Assembly (NCBI GenBank): GCA_030706745.1
Contig: JAUZNX010000004.1
Span: 1 to 64,000 of the forward strand
Length of the DNA: 64,000 nucleotides
Reading direction: 5' to 3'
From: Bacteroidota bacterium
GTDB taxonomy: Bacteria > Bacteroidota > Ignavibacteria > Palsa-1295
Part shown: positions 1-8,776 of the stretch, in pieces
How positions within the stretch are numbered: the stretch's first letter is position 1
How the letters are laid out: each line of letters opens with the position of its first letter
The notes under the pieces: model-generated
What the model was told of the DNA's origin: nothing
The model's input: only the letters and a program-made list of their open reading frames with translations
The model's database searches: none
Program-made: the position numbers and the translations under genes

Positions 1-264
1 TCCGGAACAGGGTCGATAATGCATCTAACAGTATCGCCGCTAAGGAACGGTGAAGTTCACCACGCTTCTGCTACACTCCGTCTGTTGCGGTTTATATACC
101 GTAACAAAGGCTGCTACAGAATGTGAGCAGTATACAAGGGATGAAGGAGGAAGGAGGAAGGATGAAGGATGAAGGATGAAGGGGCCTGGATTCCCGGCTC
201 GCGCCAACGCTTCGCGGGAATGACAATTGGAGGCAGACATTTCGCGGGAATGACAAATTGGGAG
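1..264. other. intergenic, repeat-bearing
   Basis: No convincing gene. The first ~53 nt are open in a plus-strand frame ending at 51-53 and could be the last codons of a gene lying left of the window, but that is too short to support. Positions 138-184 are a purine-rich tandem repeat of GGATGAAG/GGAGGAA units. Positions 189-254 hold a REP-like palindrome: ATTCCCG (190-196) faces CGGGAAT (216-222), and the right half, TTCGCGGGAATGAC, recurs at 241-254. Confidence 0.6.
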
Positions 265-1347
265 CTACTCCCCTTTACGCTTCCACTTGGGTTGATCGAG
301 GAGGAAGGAGAGGCTGACACGGTGGGTGGCGCCGAGTTGGTCCTGGCCGTTGAATCCGAGATAGGCGTAGTCGATGTGGAGCTTTGAAAAACTGATGCCG
401 GCGCCGACGCTCCACATGTTCATGTCATTGTATCCGCCGCGCAGTGCAAAAAGATTTTTGAACTGGTACTCGAGGCCTTCATGGAGATCGGCGGAAATCG
501 GTCCGGCATGGACCTGCGCGATGGAGCCACGCGACTCGAATCGCAAGTCGGCATCGAGTGTGGGCATCAGGCGGTGCGCGCCATCGGCAGTGATTTGCCA
601 GGTATACGCCGCGCCAAGTTTGAGGGTCGGCGAGACGAGTTCTTTGCGGCCCGTCGAGTAGGAAAGCAGGGTGGTCGTGATGTCCTGCGCGACGGCCCCG
701 AGCGTGAGAGCGTCCCACGGCTTGTATCGGGCCGCGAGATCGAAACCGAGGCCCGATGCGGTGGTCTGCGGATCGAGTCGGCGGTAGACGATCTTGGCGT
801 TGACGCCCCACGACAGCGTGGGATCGACGGCCCGAGCAAAAGAGAGCAACGCGACCCAGTCGTAGTTGCTGAATTGCGAGACCTTGTTGTAATCAAGGTA
901 CTCGGTGGGATCGAGCTGACCGTTCAGGTTGGCATCGACCAGGGCATTGCGGGTATCGAGGATGCCGCTAATGCCGATGTGAAGGATTGAGAGGCCCGCG
1001 GTTGTCCGGGCATCGAGCGGTACGGCGAGCGCGCCATAGTTGTACTGCACGGTGCCATCGAAGCGGGACTCATGCATGGCAGTGACCATGGGGAAGGTCA
1101 GCGCGCCGAGTCCGGCGGCGTTCCAGTATCCGGCCGTGGCGTCCTCGCTAATGGCGGCACCAGCACCGCCGAGCGCAAGCGATCGGGCTCCGACGCCAAG
1201 CTGGAGGAACTCGCCGGAGTAGTTGGCGACGGTCTGGGCGCGGGTGCTAATGACGAATGACAAATGACAAATGACAAGCGTCAGCAGCACTCTGGCGCTA
1301 CGGAACGTGTTCGACGATGTGACCGACTTCCAATTGTCATTTGTCAT
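265..1347 (-). CDS. PorV/PorQ family outer-membrane beta-barrel protein
   Basis: 360 aa. An N-terminal signal sequence (hydrophobic run ending ...STRAQT near residue 38) is followed by the family's opening signature GEFLQLGVGARSLALGGAGA, then WNAAGL and a barrel-like alternation to the C-terminus. Proteins of this family act in the outer membrane, either as T9SS accessory proteins (PorV shuttles cargo) or as generic transporters. T9SS cargo genes elsewhere in the window fit the former, but the exact role is not proven. The start codon and the hydrophobic core of the signal peptide lie in a degenerate GAATGACAAATGAC repeat that continues over the divergent neighbour, so the true start could be downstream of 1347. 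Confidence 0.8.
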   Translation of the reverse strand: MTNDNWKSVTSSNTFRSARVLLTLVICHLSFVISTRAQTVANYSGEFLQLGVGARSLALGGAGAAISEDATAGYWNAAGLGALTFPMVTAMHESRFDGTVQYNYGALAVPLDARTTAGLSILHIGISGILDTRNALVDANLNGQLDPTEYLDYNKVSQFSNYDWVALLSFARAVDPTLSWGVNAKIVYRRLDPQTTASGLGFDLAARYKPWDALTLGAVAQDITTTLLSYSTGRKELVSPTLKLGAAYTWQITADGAHRLMPTLDADLRFESRGSIAQVHAGPISADLHEGLEYQFKNLFALRGGYNDMNMWSVGAGISFSKLHIDYAYLGFNGQDQLGATHRVSLSFLLDQPKWKRKGE

Positions 1348-1355
1348 TCGTCATT
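1249..1355. repeat. 22-bp perfect inverted repeat made of GAATGAC units
   Basis: Left arm 1249-1270 (AATGACGAATGACAAATGAC...) and right arm 1334-1355 are exact reverse complements with a 63-nt loop. Each arm consists of short ATGAC(A/G)A units. The arms lie in the 5' end of the PorV-like gene and upstream of the divergent SprT-like gene. They supply the ATG of the former and much of its signal-peptide core. Confidence 0.9.
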
Positions 1356-2013
1356 GAACATTTCGTCTCGCTGGCTGGCTCCGCGCCGACAGGTCAAAAA
1401 GAAATCCCCTGCCGGCGGCAGATCGGAGATTGAGCTATTGCAGGCCTATCGCAAGAAGCTCGAACGGCTGAACATCGAGCCGGAGAAGATCGAGCATCTC
1501 GATCTCGGCAACGATTTCTACTGGCTGTTTCGGCTGAGCGGGATTCTGGCCGGGGCATACCACCAATTCGATCGGCTGAACGAGAAGCATTTCGCCGGTC
1601 GGTACCCGAGACCGGTGATTCGGTTCTGCAATCGCTCGACCGGAGGCTACTACAACAAGACGCGGCACGAGATCGGTATTTCGTTCGCGATGACTGTCGA
1701 GCACGGTGAGGGGGAGTTCAACGAGACGCTATTGCATGAGATCGCCCATATCGTGTATCAGGCACATTCGGCGGCATTCTATGAATTGCTCGTCAGAATC
1801 GGTGGCAGCGGAAGAAAAGCGCCGATGACGCTGTTGCTTGCCGCGAAGCGAGTGCGGTACGTCGAGCGGAATTATCCGGTCATCGTACACTGTCCGAACT
1901 GCAAGCGGGAGCATCGCTATAAAACGCGCCGCGCATTGCGCTATGCCTGCCGCCCCTGTTGCGTGAAGTTCGCGGGCGGGAAGTATGACAGCAGGTTTAA
2001 GTTTATCGTCTGA
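1264..2013 (+). CDS. SprT-like zinc metallopeptidase-fold protein
   Basis: The open frame is 249 aa, but the first ~45 residues come from the inverted repeat and are not family-like. The true start is probably internal, e.g. the TTG at 1438. The core has the SprT-like HExxH zinc site (LLHEIAHIVYQAHSAAFYELL, near residues 155-175) and a C-terminal zinc ribbon with CPNC and CRPCC. SprT/Spartan-like proteins are predicted Zn proteases, and this product is probably cytoplasmic. The stop overlaps the polA start (TGATG), so the two are translationally coupled. A link to DNA repair, as for eukaryotic Spartan, is inference from the polA neighbour. Confidence 0.8.
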   Translation: MTNDKRQQHSGATERVRRCDRLPIVICHSSLNISSRWLAPRRQVKKKSPAGGRSEIELLQAYRKKLERLNIEPEKIEHLDLGNDFYWLFRLSGILAGAYHQFDRLNEKHFAGRYPRPVIRFCNRSTGGYYNKTRHEIGISFAMTVEHGEGEFNETLLHEIAHIVYQAHSAAFYELLVRIGGSGRKAPMTLLLAAKRVRYVERNYPVIVHCPNCKREHRYKTRRALRYACRPCCVKFAGGKYDSRFKFIV

Positions 2014-4937
2014 TGAAGCTACCCAACCACACCACTGATGGCCGTCCGCTCGTCGTATTATTCGATGCGATGGCGCTTGCCTATCGGGCGTATTTTGCGT
2101 TTATCACGCGGCCGCTGACGAATGCGCGAGGCGAGAACACGAGTGCGGTCTATGGCTTCATGACGGCGTTGTTCCAATTTCTCGATCATCATGCGCCGGC
2201 TTATGCTGCGGTTTGCTTCGATACGCCACATCCTACGTTTCGGCACAAGCGGTTCGAGGCTTACAAGGCAACACGGCAGGCGATGCCTGACGATCTTCCT
2301 CCGCAGTTGGAGAAGATCAAAGAGATCATCCGCGCCTTCCGGATCCCGATGATTGAAGTGCCGGGCTTCGAGGCGGATGACATCATCGGCACGCTGGCCC
2401 GCATGGCGGAGCAAGCGGGAATGGAATCGTTGCTCGTCACGCCGGATAAAGATTTCTGCCAGTTGGTTGGGGATCACGTCAAGATTCTGCGTCCATCTCG
2501 TGATGGTGGCGCAATGGAAATTTACGATACCGAGATGGTCCGGCAAAAGTACGGCCTCGAGCCAAAGCAGATCATCGACTATCTCGCGCTCGTTGGCGAT
2601 GCCAGCGATAATATTCCTGGTGTGCGCGGCATTGGCGAAAAGACTGCTGCGCCACTATTGCAAAAGTTTGGCTCGCTTGCGAATCTATACGAACACATTG
2701 CTGAAGTCGACAAGAAGGGCATCAAGGACAAGCTCACAAACGAGCGCGACAATGCATTCCTTTCTTATGAACTTGCGACGATCGACACGAGCGTTACGCT
2801 ACCGCTCACGCTCGAAGGTATTCGGTATGGTGTCCTGCCCGATTTCGATGCGCTCGACCTGCTGGTGCACGATCTTGGGTTTAAGTCGCTGGCAAACCGG
2901 CTGCACCAACTGAAGGAGGACTTGCTCAAATCGGAATCTTCCCAAACGCTGGAAATGGCGCTTGCGCCGGAGGACACAACTAAAGAGCGTACCGAAGAGG
3001 AGCAACTCGAAGCGTTCGATTTCGCAGTTGGACCATCGACGGAGGAACAGGATATTCACTCGTGGCCGCATGCCTATGTGATGATCCGCACGATTGAAGG
3101 CGTGCATGAGCTTGCGAAGCTCCTAGCCGAACAGCACGAATTCTGCGTCGATCTGGAATCGACCGGACAAGATGCGAACACGGCGGAGATCATCGGTATC
3201 TCGTTCGCAGTCAAGCCGGGGGAGGCATTCTATATTCCGATTCACTTGCCGGATATCGGCTCGGACATCGATGCCACATCGCTATTCGAACATACTCCGC
3301 CATCGAGCGCCGAAAATGCGCTCACAATGGGCCTGCCGCTTGCCGACGTATTGAATGTGCTGCGGCCTGTGCTGGAAAACGAGCATATCGGGAAGGTTGG
3401 ACAGAATATCAAGTACGATGCGCTCTTGCTGCGGCATAATGGCGTCCATATGCGGCCGCTGACCTTCGACACGATGATCGCGGCCTATCTCTATCGGTTC
3501 GATGGTTCGCATTCGATGGACGCATTATCGATCGAGCATCTGAAATATCGGCCCGTGCCGCTGGCGGATGTGGTCGGGCAACTAAAGGATGGCACGGCCC
3601 GTCGCAGCATGGCCATCGCGCCGACTGTGAAGCTGGCCAAATATGGCGCTGAGGATGCGGACGTCACGCTCCGGTTGCGGCATGTCCTGGCTCCGAAGCT
3701 CGAAGAAGTGAATGTTGCAAAGCTTTGTAAGGACGTAGAATTCCCGCTGGTAGAGGTACTGACGCAAATGGAATATCACGGCGTCAAGATCGATTCGGAA
3801 CTACTCGGACTTGCAAGCAAGGAGATGGAGCGCGAAGCCGAGAACCTTTGCCGGCAGATCTACGAGTATGCAGGTGGGCCATTCAATATCGATTCGCCGA
3901 AACAGCTTCAGGAGATACTCTTCACAAAGCTCGGACTGCAATCGGGACGCAAGACAAAGACGGGTCTTTCGACGGCCGCCAACGTACTCGAAGACTTACG
4001 GCACGAGCATCCAATTGCCGAGTGTCTTCTTTCCTACCGGCAGTATCAGAAGTTGCGTGGGACGTATGTCGATGCACTTCCTCGCATGGTGAACCCAAAG
4101 ACGGGTATGGTGCACACGAGCTACAATCAGGCGGTCGTCGCCACGGGTCGTATTTCATCGACCGATCCTAACCTTCAGAATATTCCGATCAAGACGGAGA
4201 TGGGCCGCGACATTCGTAAGGCGTTCGTATCGCGGTTCAAGCATGGCCAGATTCTTTCGGCGGATTACTCACAGATCGAGCTTCGAATCATGGCGCATGT
4301 CACGCGCGATGCCGGTCTGATCGAAGCATTCTCGCAAGGTCAGGATATCCACACTCGCACGGCCGCAGGAATTTTTGGTGTGCCGCTCGAAGAGGTTACG
4401 CGCGAAATGCGGGGCAAGGCAAAGGGTGTGAACTACGGTATCATGTACGGGATCGGTGCATTCGGTCTTGCGAGGAACGTCCGCATTACCCAGAAGGAAG
4501 CATCCGAGATCATCCAGAAATACTTCGCGGCGTTTCCGCTGATTCGGAAGTACATGGACGACACGATCAAGTTCGCACGCACGAACGGTTACGTGGAAAC
4601 ACTACTTGGACGCCGTCGGTACATGCGAAATATCTCGGCAGCAAATCAGGCCGTCCGTTCGGCCGATGAGCGCGCTGCGATCAATGCGCCCATTCAGGGT
4701 ACGGCTGCCGACATGATGAAGCTCGCGATGATTGACATCCATCGTGAAATGGCCCGCCGCAACATGCGGAGCATCATGATCATGCAGGTCCACGATGAGC
4801 TAGTATTCGATGTTGTGCCAGAAGAAGCCGACGAGATGATGCCCCTGGTCAAGGGACTCATGTCGAACGCGATGCCGATGGTCGTGCCGATCGATGTCGA
4901 AGCGGGCATCGGGCCGACATGGTTCGAGGCACACTAA
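2013..4937 (+). CDS. polA: DNA polymerase I
   Basis: 974 aa, three domains. The 5'-nuclease occupies about residues 10-300 (FDTPHPTFRH, FEADDIIGTLA, VGDASDNIPGVRGIGEKTA). The 3'-5' exonuclease (about 360-560) looks intact: D379/E381 in VDLES, the QNIKYD motif and Y-G-A-E-D. The polymerase has motif A SADYSQIELR (~750), motif B R800-K804-Y808-Y812 and motif C QVHDE (~926). It repairs DNA and removes Okazaki primers. Unusually, the motif B aromatic residue equivalent to E. coli Phe762 is Tyr808 (NYGIMYG). The start overlaps the SprT-like stop. It converges on the M16 gene across a 19-bp inverted repeat. Confidence 0.97.
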   Translation: MKLPNHTTDGRPLVVLFDAMALAYRAYFAFITRPLTNARGENTSAVYGFMTALFQFLDHHAPAYAAVCFDTPHPTFRHKRFEAYKATRQAMPDDLPPQLEKIKEIIRAFRIPMIEVPGFEADDIIGTLARMAEQAGMESLLVTPDKDFCQLVGDHVKILRPSRDGGAMEIYDTEMVRQKYGLEPKQIIDYLALVGDASDNIPGVRGIGEKTAAPLLQKFGSLANLYEHIAEVDKKGIKDKLTNERDNAFLSYELATIDTSVTLPLTLEGIRYGVLPDFDALDLLVHDLGFKSLANRLHQLKEDLLKSESSQTLEMALAPEDTTKERTEEEQLEAFDFAVGPSTEEQDIHSWPHAYVMIRTIEGVHELAKLLAEQHEFCVDLESTGQDANTAEIIGISFAVKPGEAFYIPIHLPDIGSDIDATSLFEHTPPSSAENALTMGLPLADVLNVLRPVLENEHIGKVGQNIKYDALLLRHNGVHMRPLTFDTMIAAYLYRFDGSHSMDALSIEHLKYRPVPLADVVGQLKDGTARRSMAIAPTVKLAKYGAEDADVTLRLRHVLAPKLEEVNVAKLCKDVEFPLVEVLTQMEYHGVKIDSELLGLASKEMEREAENLCRQIYEYAGGPFNIDSPKQLQEILFTKLGLQSGRKTKTGLSTAANVLEDLRHEHPIAECLLSYRQYQKLRGTYVDALPRMVNPKTGMVHTSYNQAVVATGRISSTDPNLQNIPIKTEMGRDIRKAFVSRFKHGQILSADYSQIELRIMAHVTRDAGLIEAFSQGQDIHTRTAAGIFGVPLEEVTREMRGKAKGVNYGIMYGIGAFGLARNVRITQKEASEIIQKYFAAFPLIRKYMDDTIKFARTNGYVETLLGRRRYMRNISAANQAVRSADERAAINAPIQGTAADMMKLAMIDIHREMARRNMRSIMIMQVHDELVFDVVPEEADEMMPLVKGLMSNAMPMVVPIDVEAGIGPTWFEAH

Positions 4938-4945
4938 ACCTGGAT

Positions 4946-5022
4946 TACGCTGATTTTAGCTGATCAATCTGATAGGCTGTTCACTACCCGGCCATCGGCT
5001 CAATCAGCTAGAATCAGCGTAC
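4946..5022. terminator. inverted repeat between convergent genes
   Basis: TACGCTGATTTTAGCTGAT (4946-4964) pairs with 5004-5022 with a single T/C difference, giving a 19-bp stem around a 39-nt loop. It lies between the 3' ends of polA (+) and the M16 peptidase gene (-). It would fold on either transcript, but no clear T-tract follows. A bidirectional terminator or a small repeat element are both possible. The arms are built from GCTGATT units, like the other short-unit repeats in this window. Confidence 0.55.
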
Positions 5023-5029
5023 TGGTGGT

Positions 5030-7972
5030 CTAATACCCAAATATCTCGTCCAAGCTTAACTCCTGCACATCGCCATACTTCGCAAGATCTTTCATATCAA
5101 CCTTGCTCTTGGATCCGAGCACGGCGATCGTATAATGGTGACCCTGAATATTTTGTTTTTGGAATGCCTCGATGTCATCGAACGTAAGCTTCGGGGCTTG
5201 TTCGAAGACATCCTTTCGGAGGTCATGGTCCAACCCCATCTTACGAGCGCGTTCGTAGGCGAAGAGGATACCTTCACGTGTCGTCCGCTCGGTTGAGAGG
5301 GTGTTCACGAGTGCTTCCTTCGATTGCTCGAAAAGCTTGTCTGCCCGTGGCATATCATTCAGGAGTTCGAACATGCTCTTCATTGTCTCCGGGGATTTAT
5401 CGGCCTGCGAGCCAACATAGGCGAAAATCGAGTATGGCTCATCCTTCTTGTTGCCAACTTGATAGCTGCTCCATACCGCGTAGGCCAGCGCTTTGGATTC
5501 GCGGATCGTTTGGAACGTGATCGAAGCCATCGAGCCACCGTAATACTCGTTGAACAAACCAATCACAGGCTGCTTGTTCGGTTCAAAATGCGGCATCCCT
5601 TTCGAAACCATGATGACTTCCGCTTGCGCCATGTCATAATCGACGAAGTAGACTTTGTTAGTCTTCGTATCTTGATGGACATAATCCACCGGAGTTGGCG
5701 CAATGCGGCCAGCATTCGGGAAGTGGTGTCGATGATCTAATACTGTGACGAGCGCATTCACTTGTGCCGGACCATAATACAGCACGCGGTGCTTGTATGA
5801 CGTCAGCGTGTGAATGCGGTCGACAAGTTCGCTTGCAGATAAATGTTGCAGCTCGTTGTTGGTTAAATCATACGTCTGTGGATTCGTCTTGCCATAGACG
5901 GCATAATTGCGGAGCGCCGACCAAAGGATGGTCCCCTTATTCTTTTTGCCATCCATGCGGGACTTGATCGTCCGGCCAACGTAATCCTTCAAGGCGGTTT
6001 CGTTGGGTTGAGCGTTTGCAAGAAGTGATTCGAACAACTCGACGCTTGGCGCGAAGTTCTTCTGCAAGCCTGTCAGTGAAACGGAGACCTCGTCGTTATC
6101 GGCATTGACATTGAAGCTCGATCCGAGTGCAAAGAATTTCTTTTTGATGTCTTCTGGCGCCAGCTTATCGGTGCCAAGATAGTTCAGATAATCCAGCGCA
6201 TACTTCAGCTTCTTATCATTCCGGCGACCCATTTCCACGACGTAATACAACGTAAACCGATCGTTCTCGTTGTTGTGCAAGTAATAAACCGGGATGCCAC
6301 TGGCCAGCTTGGTCTCGGTGATGTCATGCTTGAAATCGAGAAAGTGTGGCGTAACCGGAAGGGCCGGCATGTCCAGAATCGATTTCAGAAAGGAGGACTG
6401 CGACGTACGATTTGTTTCGACGGGCGTGATCGCGGGCTTCGTCACTTTTTCGATCCCGCGATGCTCGCCGGAGCGCTTATATACGATCGCATAGTCATCG
6501 CCGTAATACTTGTTCGCAAAAGCGACGATCTCCTGCTTCGTGATCTTCGCGAGTGCATTGATATGCTCCACCTCGTCCGTCCAGTCCGTATGCCGAATGA
6601 ATGCGTCCATCATTGTGAAGGCCCGCCCACCGTTGTCTTCATTCGTTCGCAACCGGCTGATCGTGAAATCATTGATGATCGCGGGCAGTAAGCTTTCGTC
6701 GAATTGTCCCTTCTTGACCAATTCGAGCTGCGACAGCAACAGATCGCGGACCTGATCGAGCGATTGGCCTTCCTTGGGTTTGCCACCCAGAATATGAACG
6801 CTGTAATCGTTCATGGCCTGCTGATACGAATACGCATTCAAGACCTTTTGCTGTTGGTTTAAATTCAGATCGATCAGTCCGGCGGTGGAGTTGGACAGGA
6901 TCATGTCCATCATCTGCATAAGATCGGCTTCGTGCGTGTTGACGCGTGGCAGGCGCCAGGCCATCTGCACGAATTCGGCGTCCGGGCCATAGACCTCGCG
7001 GACTGCGGGTTGTTTGAGATCGACTTCCGTAGGCGAAACCCAATCGGGCAAGGACTTCGATTGCCACTCGCTCATGTGCGCATCGATCATGCGTATGACC
7101 TGGTCCGGATCGAAATCGCCAGACATGACGAGCGCCATGTTGTTCGGCACATACCACTTGGAATAGAACTCTTTGATCTTCTTGATCGAAGGATTCTTCA
7201 AGTGTTCGATCGTGCCAATCGTTGTCTGCTGACCATACGGATGCTTCTGGAATATTGCGGCCATGAGCGCCTCGTTCGCGAGTTCGTTATCGTTATCGAG
7301 GCCGCGGTTCTTCTCCTCATAGACGGCTTCGAGTTCCGTGTGGAACAGTCGCAGCACCGGATGGCGAAATCGCTCCGCTTCGATGGTCAGCCATTTATCG
7401 ATCTGGTTCGATGGAATGTCATTGATATAGACGGTCTGCTCATCCGAGGTGAAGGCATTCGTGCCGGTGGCGCCAAGCGCGGATAGCATTTTGTCATACT
7501 CATTCGCGATCGCCCACTTCGCAGCAACTCCACTGACGGAATCGATCGCATGATAGATCGCCTTGCGCTGCATGGTATCGCGTGTTCCGCGATATGTCTC
7601 GTAGAGACTCTCGATCTCGTCGAGATATGGCCCTTCTTTTGCGTAATCCAGCGAGCCGTATTTATCCGTCCCCTTGAATAGCAGGTGCTCGAGATAGTGC
7701 GCGAGTCCTGTCGCATCCGGTGGGTCCATTTTCGAACCGGCGCGGACCGCGATCATGGTTTGAATGCGCGGCTCGGTCTTGTTCACGCTGAGATAGACCG
7801 TCAGGCCGTTCTTCAGTGTGTAAATCCGGGCGCCCAGAGGATCGCCAGTAACGGAAACATATTTGTATCCGCCCGACGTGTGCGATTCAGCCTTGAATTG
7901 GGCCGAGGCCGTGCCCGCAAAAACAAATGCGGACGCAAGAATGAGTAGGACGCAACTGCGTAGGAATTTCAT
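5030..7972 (-). CDS. M16 family zinc peptidase, double-length (pitrilysin-like)
   Basis: 980 aa with a signal peptide (MKFLRSCVLLILASAFVFAGTASA), so it acts in the periplasm or beyond. The inverted zinc motif H92-YLE-H96 is in the first M16 domain, with the distal glutamate in the EEKNRGLDN region. Two M16 N/C pairs are present, the second lacking HxxEH, as is normal for single-chain pitrilysin-type enzymes. Probably degrades peptides. It is unrelated by position to the two-gene M16 pair at 27.9-30.5 kb. No co-transcribed partner is evident. Confidence 0.9.
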   Translation of the reverse strand: MKFLRSCVLLILASAFVFAGTASAQFKAESHTSGGYKYVSVTGDPLGARIYTLKNGLTVYLSVNKTEPRIQTMIAVRAGSKMDPPDATGLAHYLEHLLFKGTDKYGSLDYAKEGPYLDEIESLYETYRGTRDTMQRKAIYHAIDSVSGVAAKWAIANEYDKMLSALGATGTNAFTSDEQTVYINDIPSNQIDKWLTIEAERFRHPVLRLFHTELEAVYEEKNRGLDNDNELANEALMAAIFQKHPYGQQTTIGTIEHLKNPSIKKIKEFYSKWYVPNNMALVMSGDFDPDQVIRMIDAHMSEWQSKSLPDWVSPTEVDLKQPAVREVYGPDAEFVQMAWRLPRVNTHEADLMQMMDMILSNSTAGLIDLNLNQQQKVLNAYSYQQAMNDYSVHILGGKPKEGQSLDQVRDLLLSQLELVKKGQFDESLLPAIINDFTISRLRTNEDNGGRAFTMMDAFIRHTDWTDEVEHINALAKITKQEIVAFANKYYGDDYAIVYKRSGEHRGIEKVTKPAITPVETNRTSQSSFLKSILDMPALPVTPHFLDFKHDITETKLASGIPVYYLHNNENDRFTLYYVVEMGRRNDKKLKYALDYLNYLGTDKLAPEDIKKKFFALGSSFNVNADNDEVSVSLTGLQKNFAPSVELFESLLANAQPNETALKDYVGRTIKSRMDGKKNKGTILWSALRNYAVYGKTNPQTYDLTNNELQHLSASELVDRIHTLTSYKHRVLYYGPAQVNALVTVLDHRHHFPNAGRIAPTPVDYVHQDTKTNKVYFVDYDMAQAEVIMVSKGMPHFEPNKQPVIGLFNEYYGGSMASITFQTIRESKALAYAVWSSYQVGNKKDEPYSIFAYVGSQADKSPETMKSMFELLNDMPRADKLFEQSKEALVNTLSTERTTREGILFAYERARKMGLDHDLRKDVFEQAPKLTFDDIEAFQKQNIQGHHYTIAVLGSKSKVDMKDLAKYGDVQELSLDEIFGY

Positions 7973-8011
7973 GGGAAAGTTGGGTTTGGAATGGGGGAGG
8001 GTTAACCCTTA

Positions 8012-8095
8012 TTGTAGCGGCGAGGTTTCCCCGTCTAACTCAGACATGATACGATGTCCTGCCTGTAGTGGCGCGGTTTCCGCGCCTGCCTCGGA
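8012..8095 (+). repeat. REP-like palindromes (two direct heads)
   Basis: A degenerate head at 8012-8034 (TTGTAGCGGCGAGGTTTCC then CCGTC) and an intact head at 8064-8095 contain the palindrome GGCGCGG-TTT-CCGCGCC preceded by TGTAGT. The second head plus its tail (TGCCTCGGA) is repeated in inverted orientation at 8689-8722, on the other side of the transposase remnant. Confidence 0.85.
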
Positions 8096-8197
8096 ATAGA
8101 CTCGGCCTAGATCTGGCAGAAGAGAATCTCTAACTCTTCGTCGAGATTCGGCCTCTCGAAGACGAGCAAGATTGATCGGGTTTTCAATCTCGTCGAA

Positions 8198-8672
8198 CTA
8201 AGCCCCTGGATTATTTTCAATATATGCTCGAATCAGTCGCAATTCGCCTTCATTTCGAATGACATGCTCGAACATGTTAGATCGCCACACCGGTGCAATC
8301 TCTCCTCGCTGGGCGTTGATGGCCTTTGCTGATTGATACTTCCAGTATCCGACGACCTGACCAAGAGCAGCTCGACCGGCAAACGGTTTAGGATCAGCGC
8401 TTATCGTCCGTTCGTCTTCCTCAATGATTATGATTGCATGGACATGGTTCGGCATTATCTGCATCCAATCGATAGAGACGTTTAGAAAATGCTGGGGGGG
8501 TATGCCAGATGCGATTGACGATATTACCGAACTCATTCAAGACCATTTTACCATTAGGAACCTCCCCAAGGATGCATTCTCTGTTTTGAGTGCAGAACGT
8601 ACCATAATAATAACCGGGCGAGCGGTAGTCGCAATCTTTCAATCTGAAATTCTTCCGGCGCTTGTCTTCCAT
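8198..8672 (-). pseudogene. REP-associated tyrosine transposase (RAYT, IS200-like Y1 family), frameshifted
   Basis: The 5' part (8672 to about 8500) encodes a RAYT N-terminus (MEDKRRKNFRLKDCDYRSPG, then YYYGTFCTQNRECILGEV). The family then continues in another frame with QIMPNHVHAIIIIEED (the HxH of the HUH nuclease), WRSNMFEHVIRNE and IRAYIENNP. The frames switch at a run of seven G on the plus strand (8494-8500). The C-terminus stops right after NNP, short of the usual length. Inverted REP-like palindromes flank it (8064-8095 and 8689-8722), the expected RAYT/REP arrangement. It is a decayed gene unless slippage on the homopolymer restores the frame. Confidence 0.8.
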
Positions 8673-8688
8673 AGGAAGCTTCCGCTAC

Positions 8689-8722
8689 TCCGAAGCAGGC
8701 GCGGAAACCGCGCCACTACAAT
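8689..8722 (-). repeat. REP-like palindrome, inverted copy
   Basis: The reverse complement reads AATTGTAGTGGCGCGGTTTC then CGCGCCTGCTTCGGA. It matches 8064-8095 over about 30 nt and points the opposite way. With that copy it brackets the RAYT remnant, in the short gap before the 3' end of cysS. Confidence 0.85.
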
Positions 8723-8776
8723 TGAAACGCGATTGCCGCAAACTGTTGGGGTGGCGTTTCTTCGCACTCTCGATAA

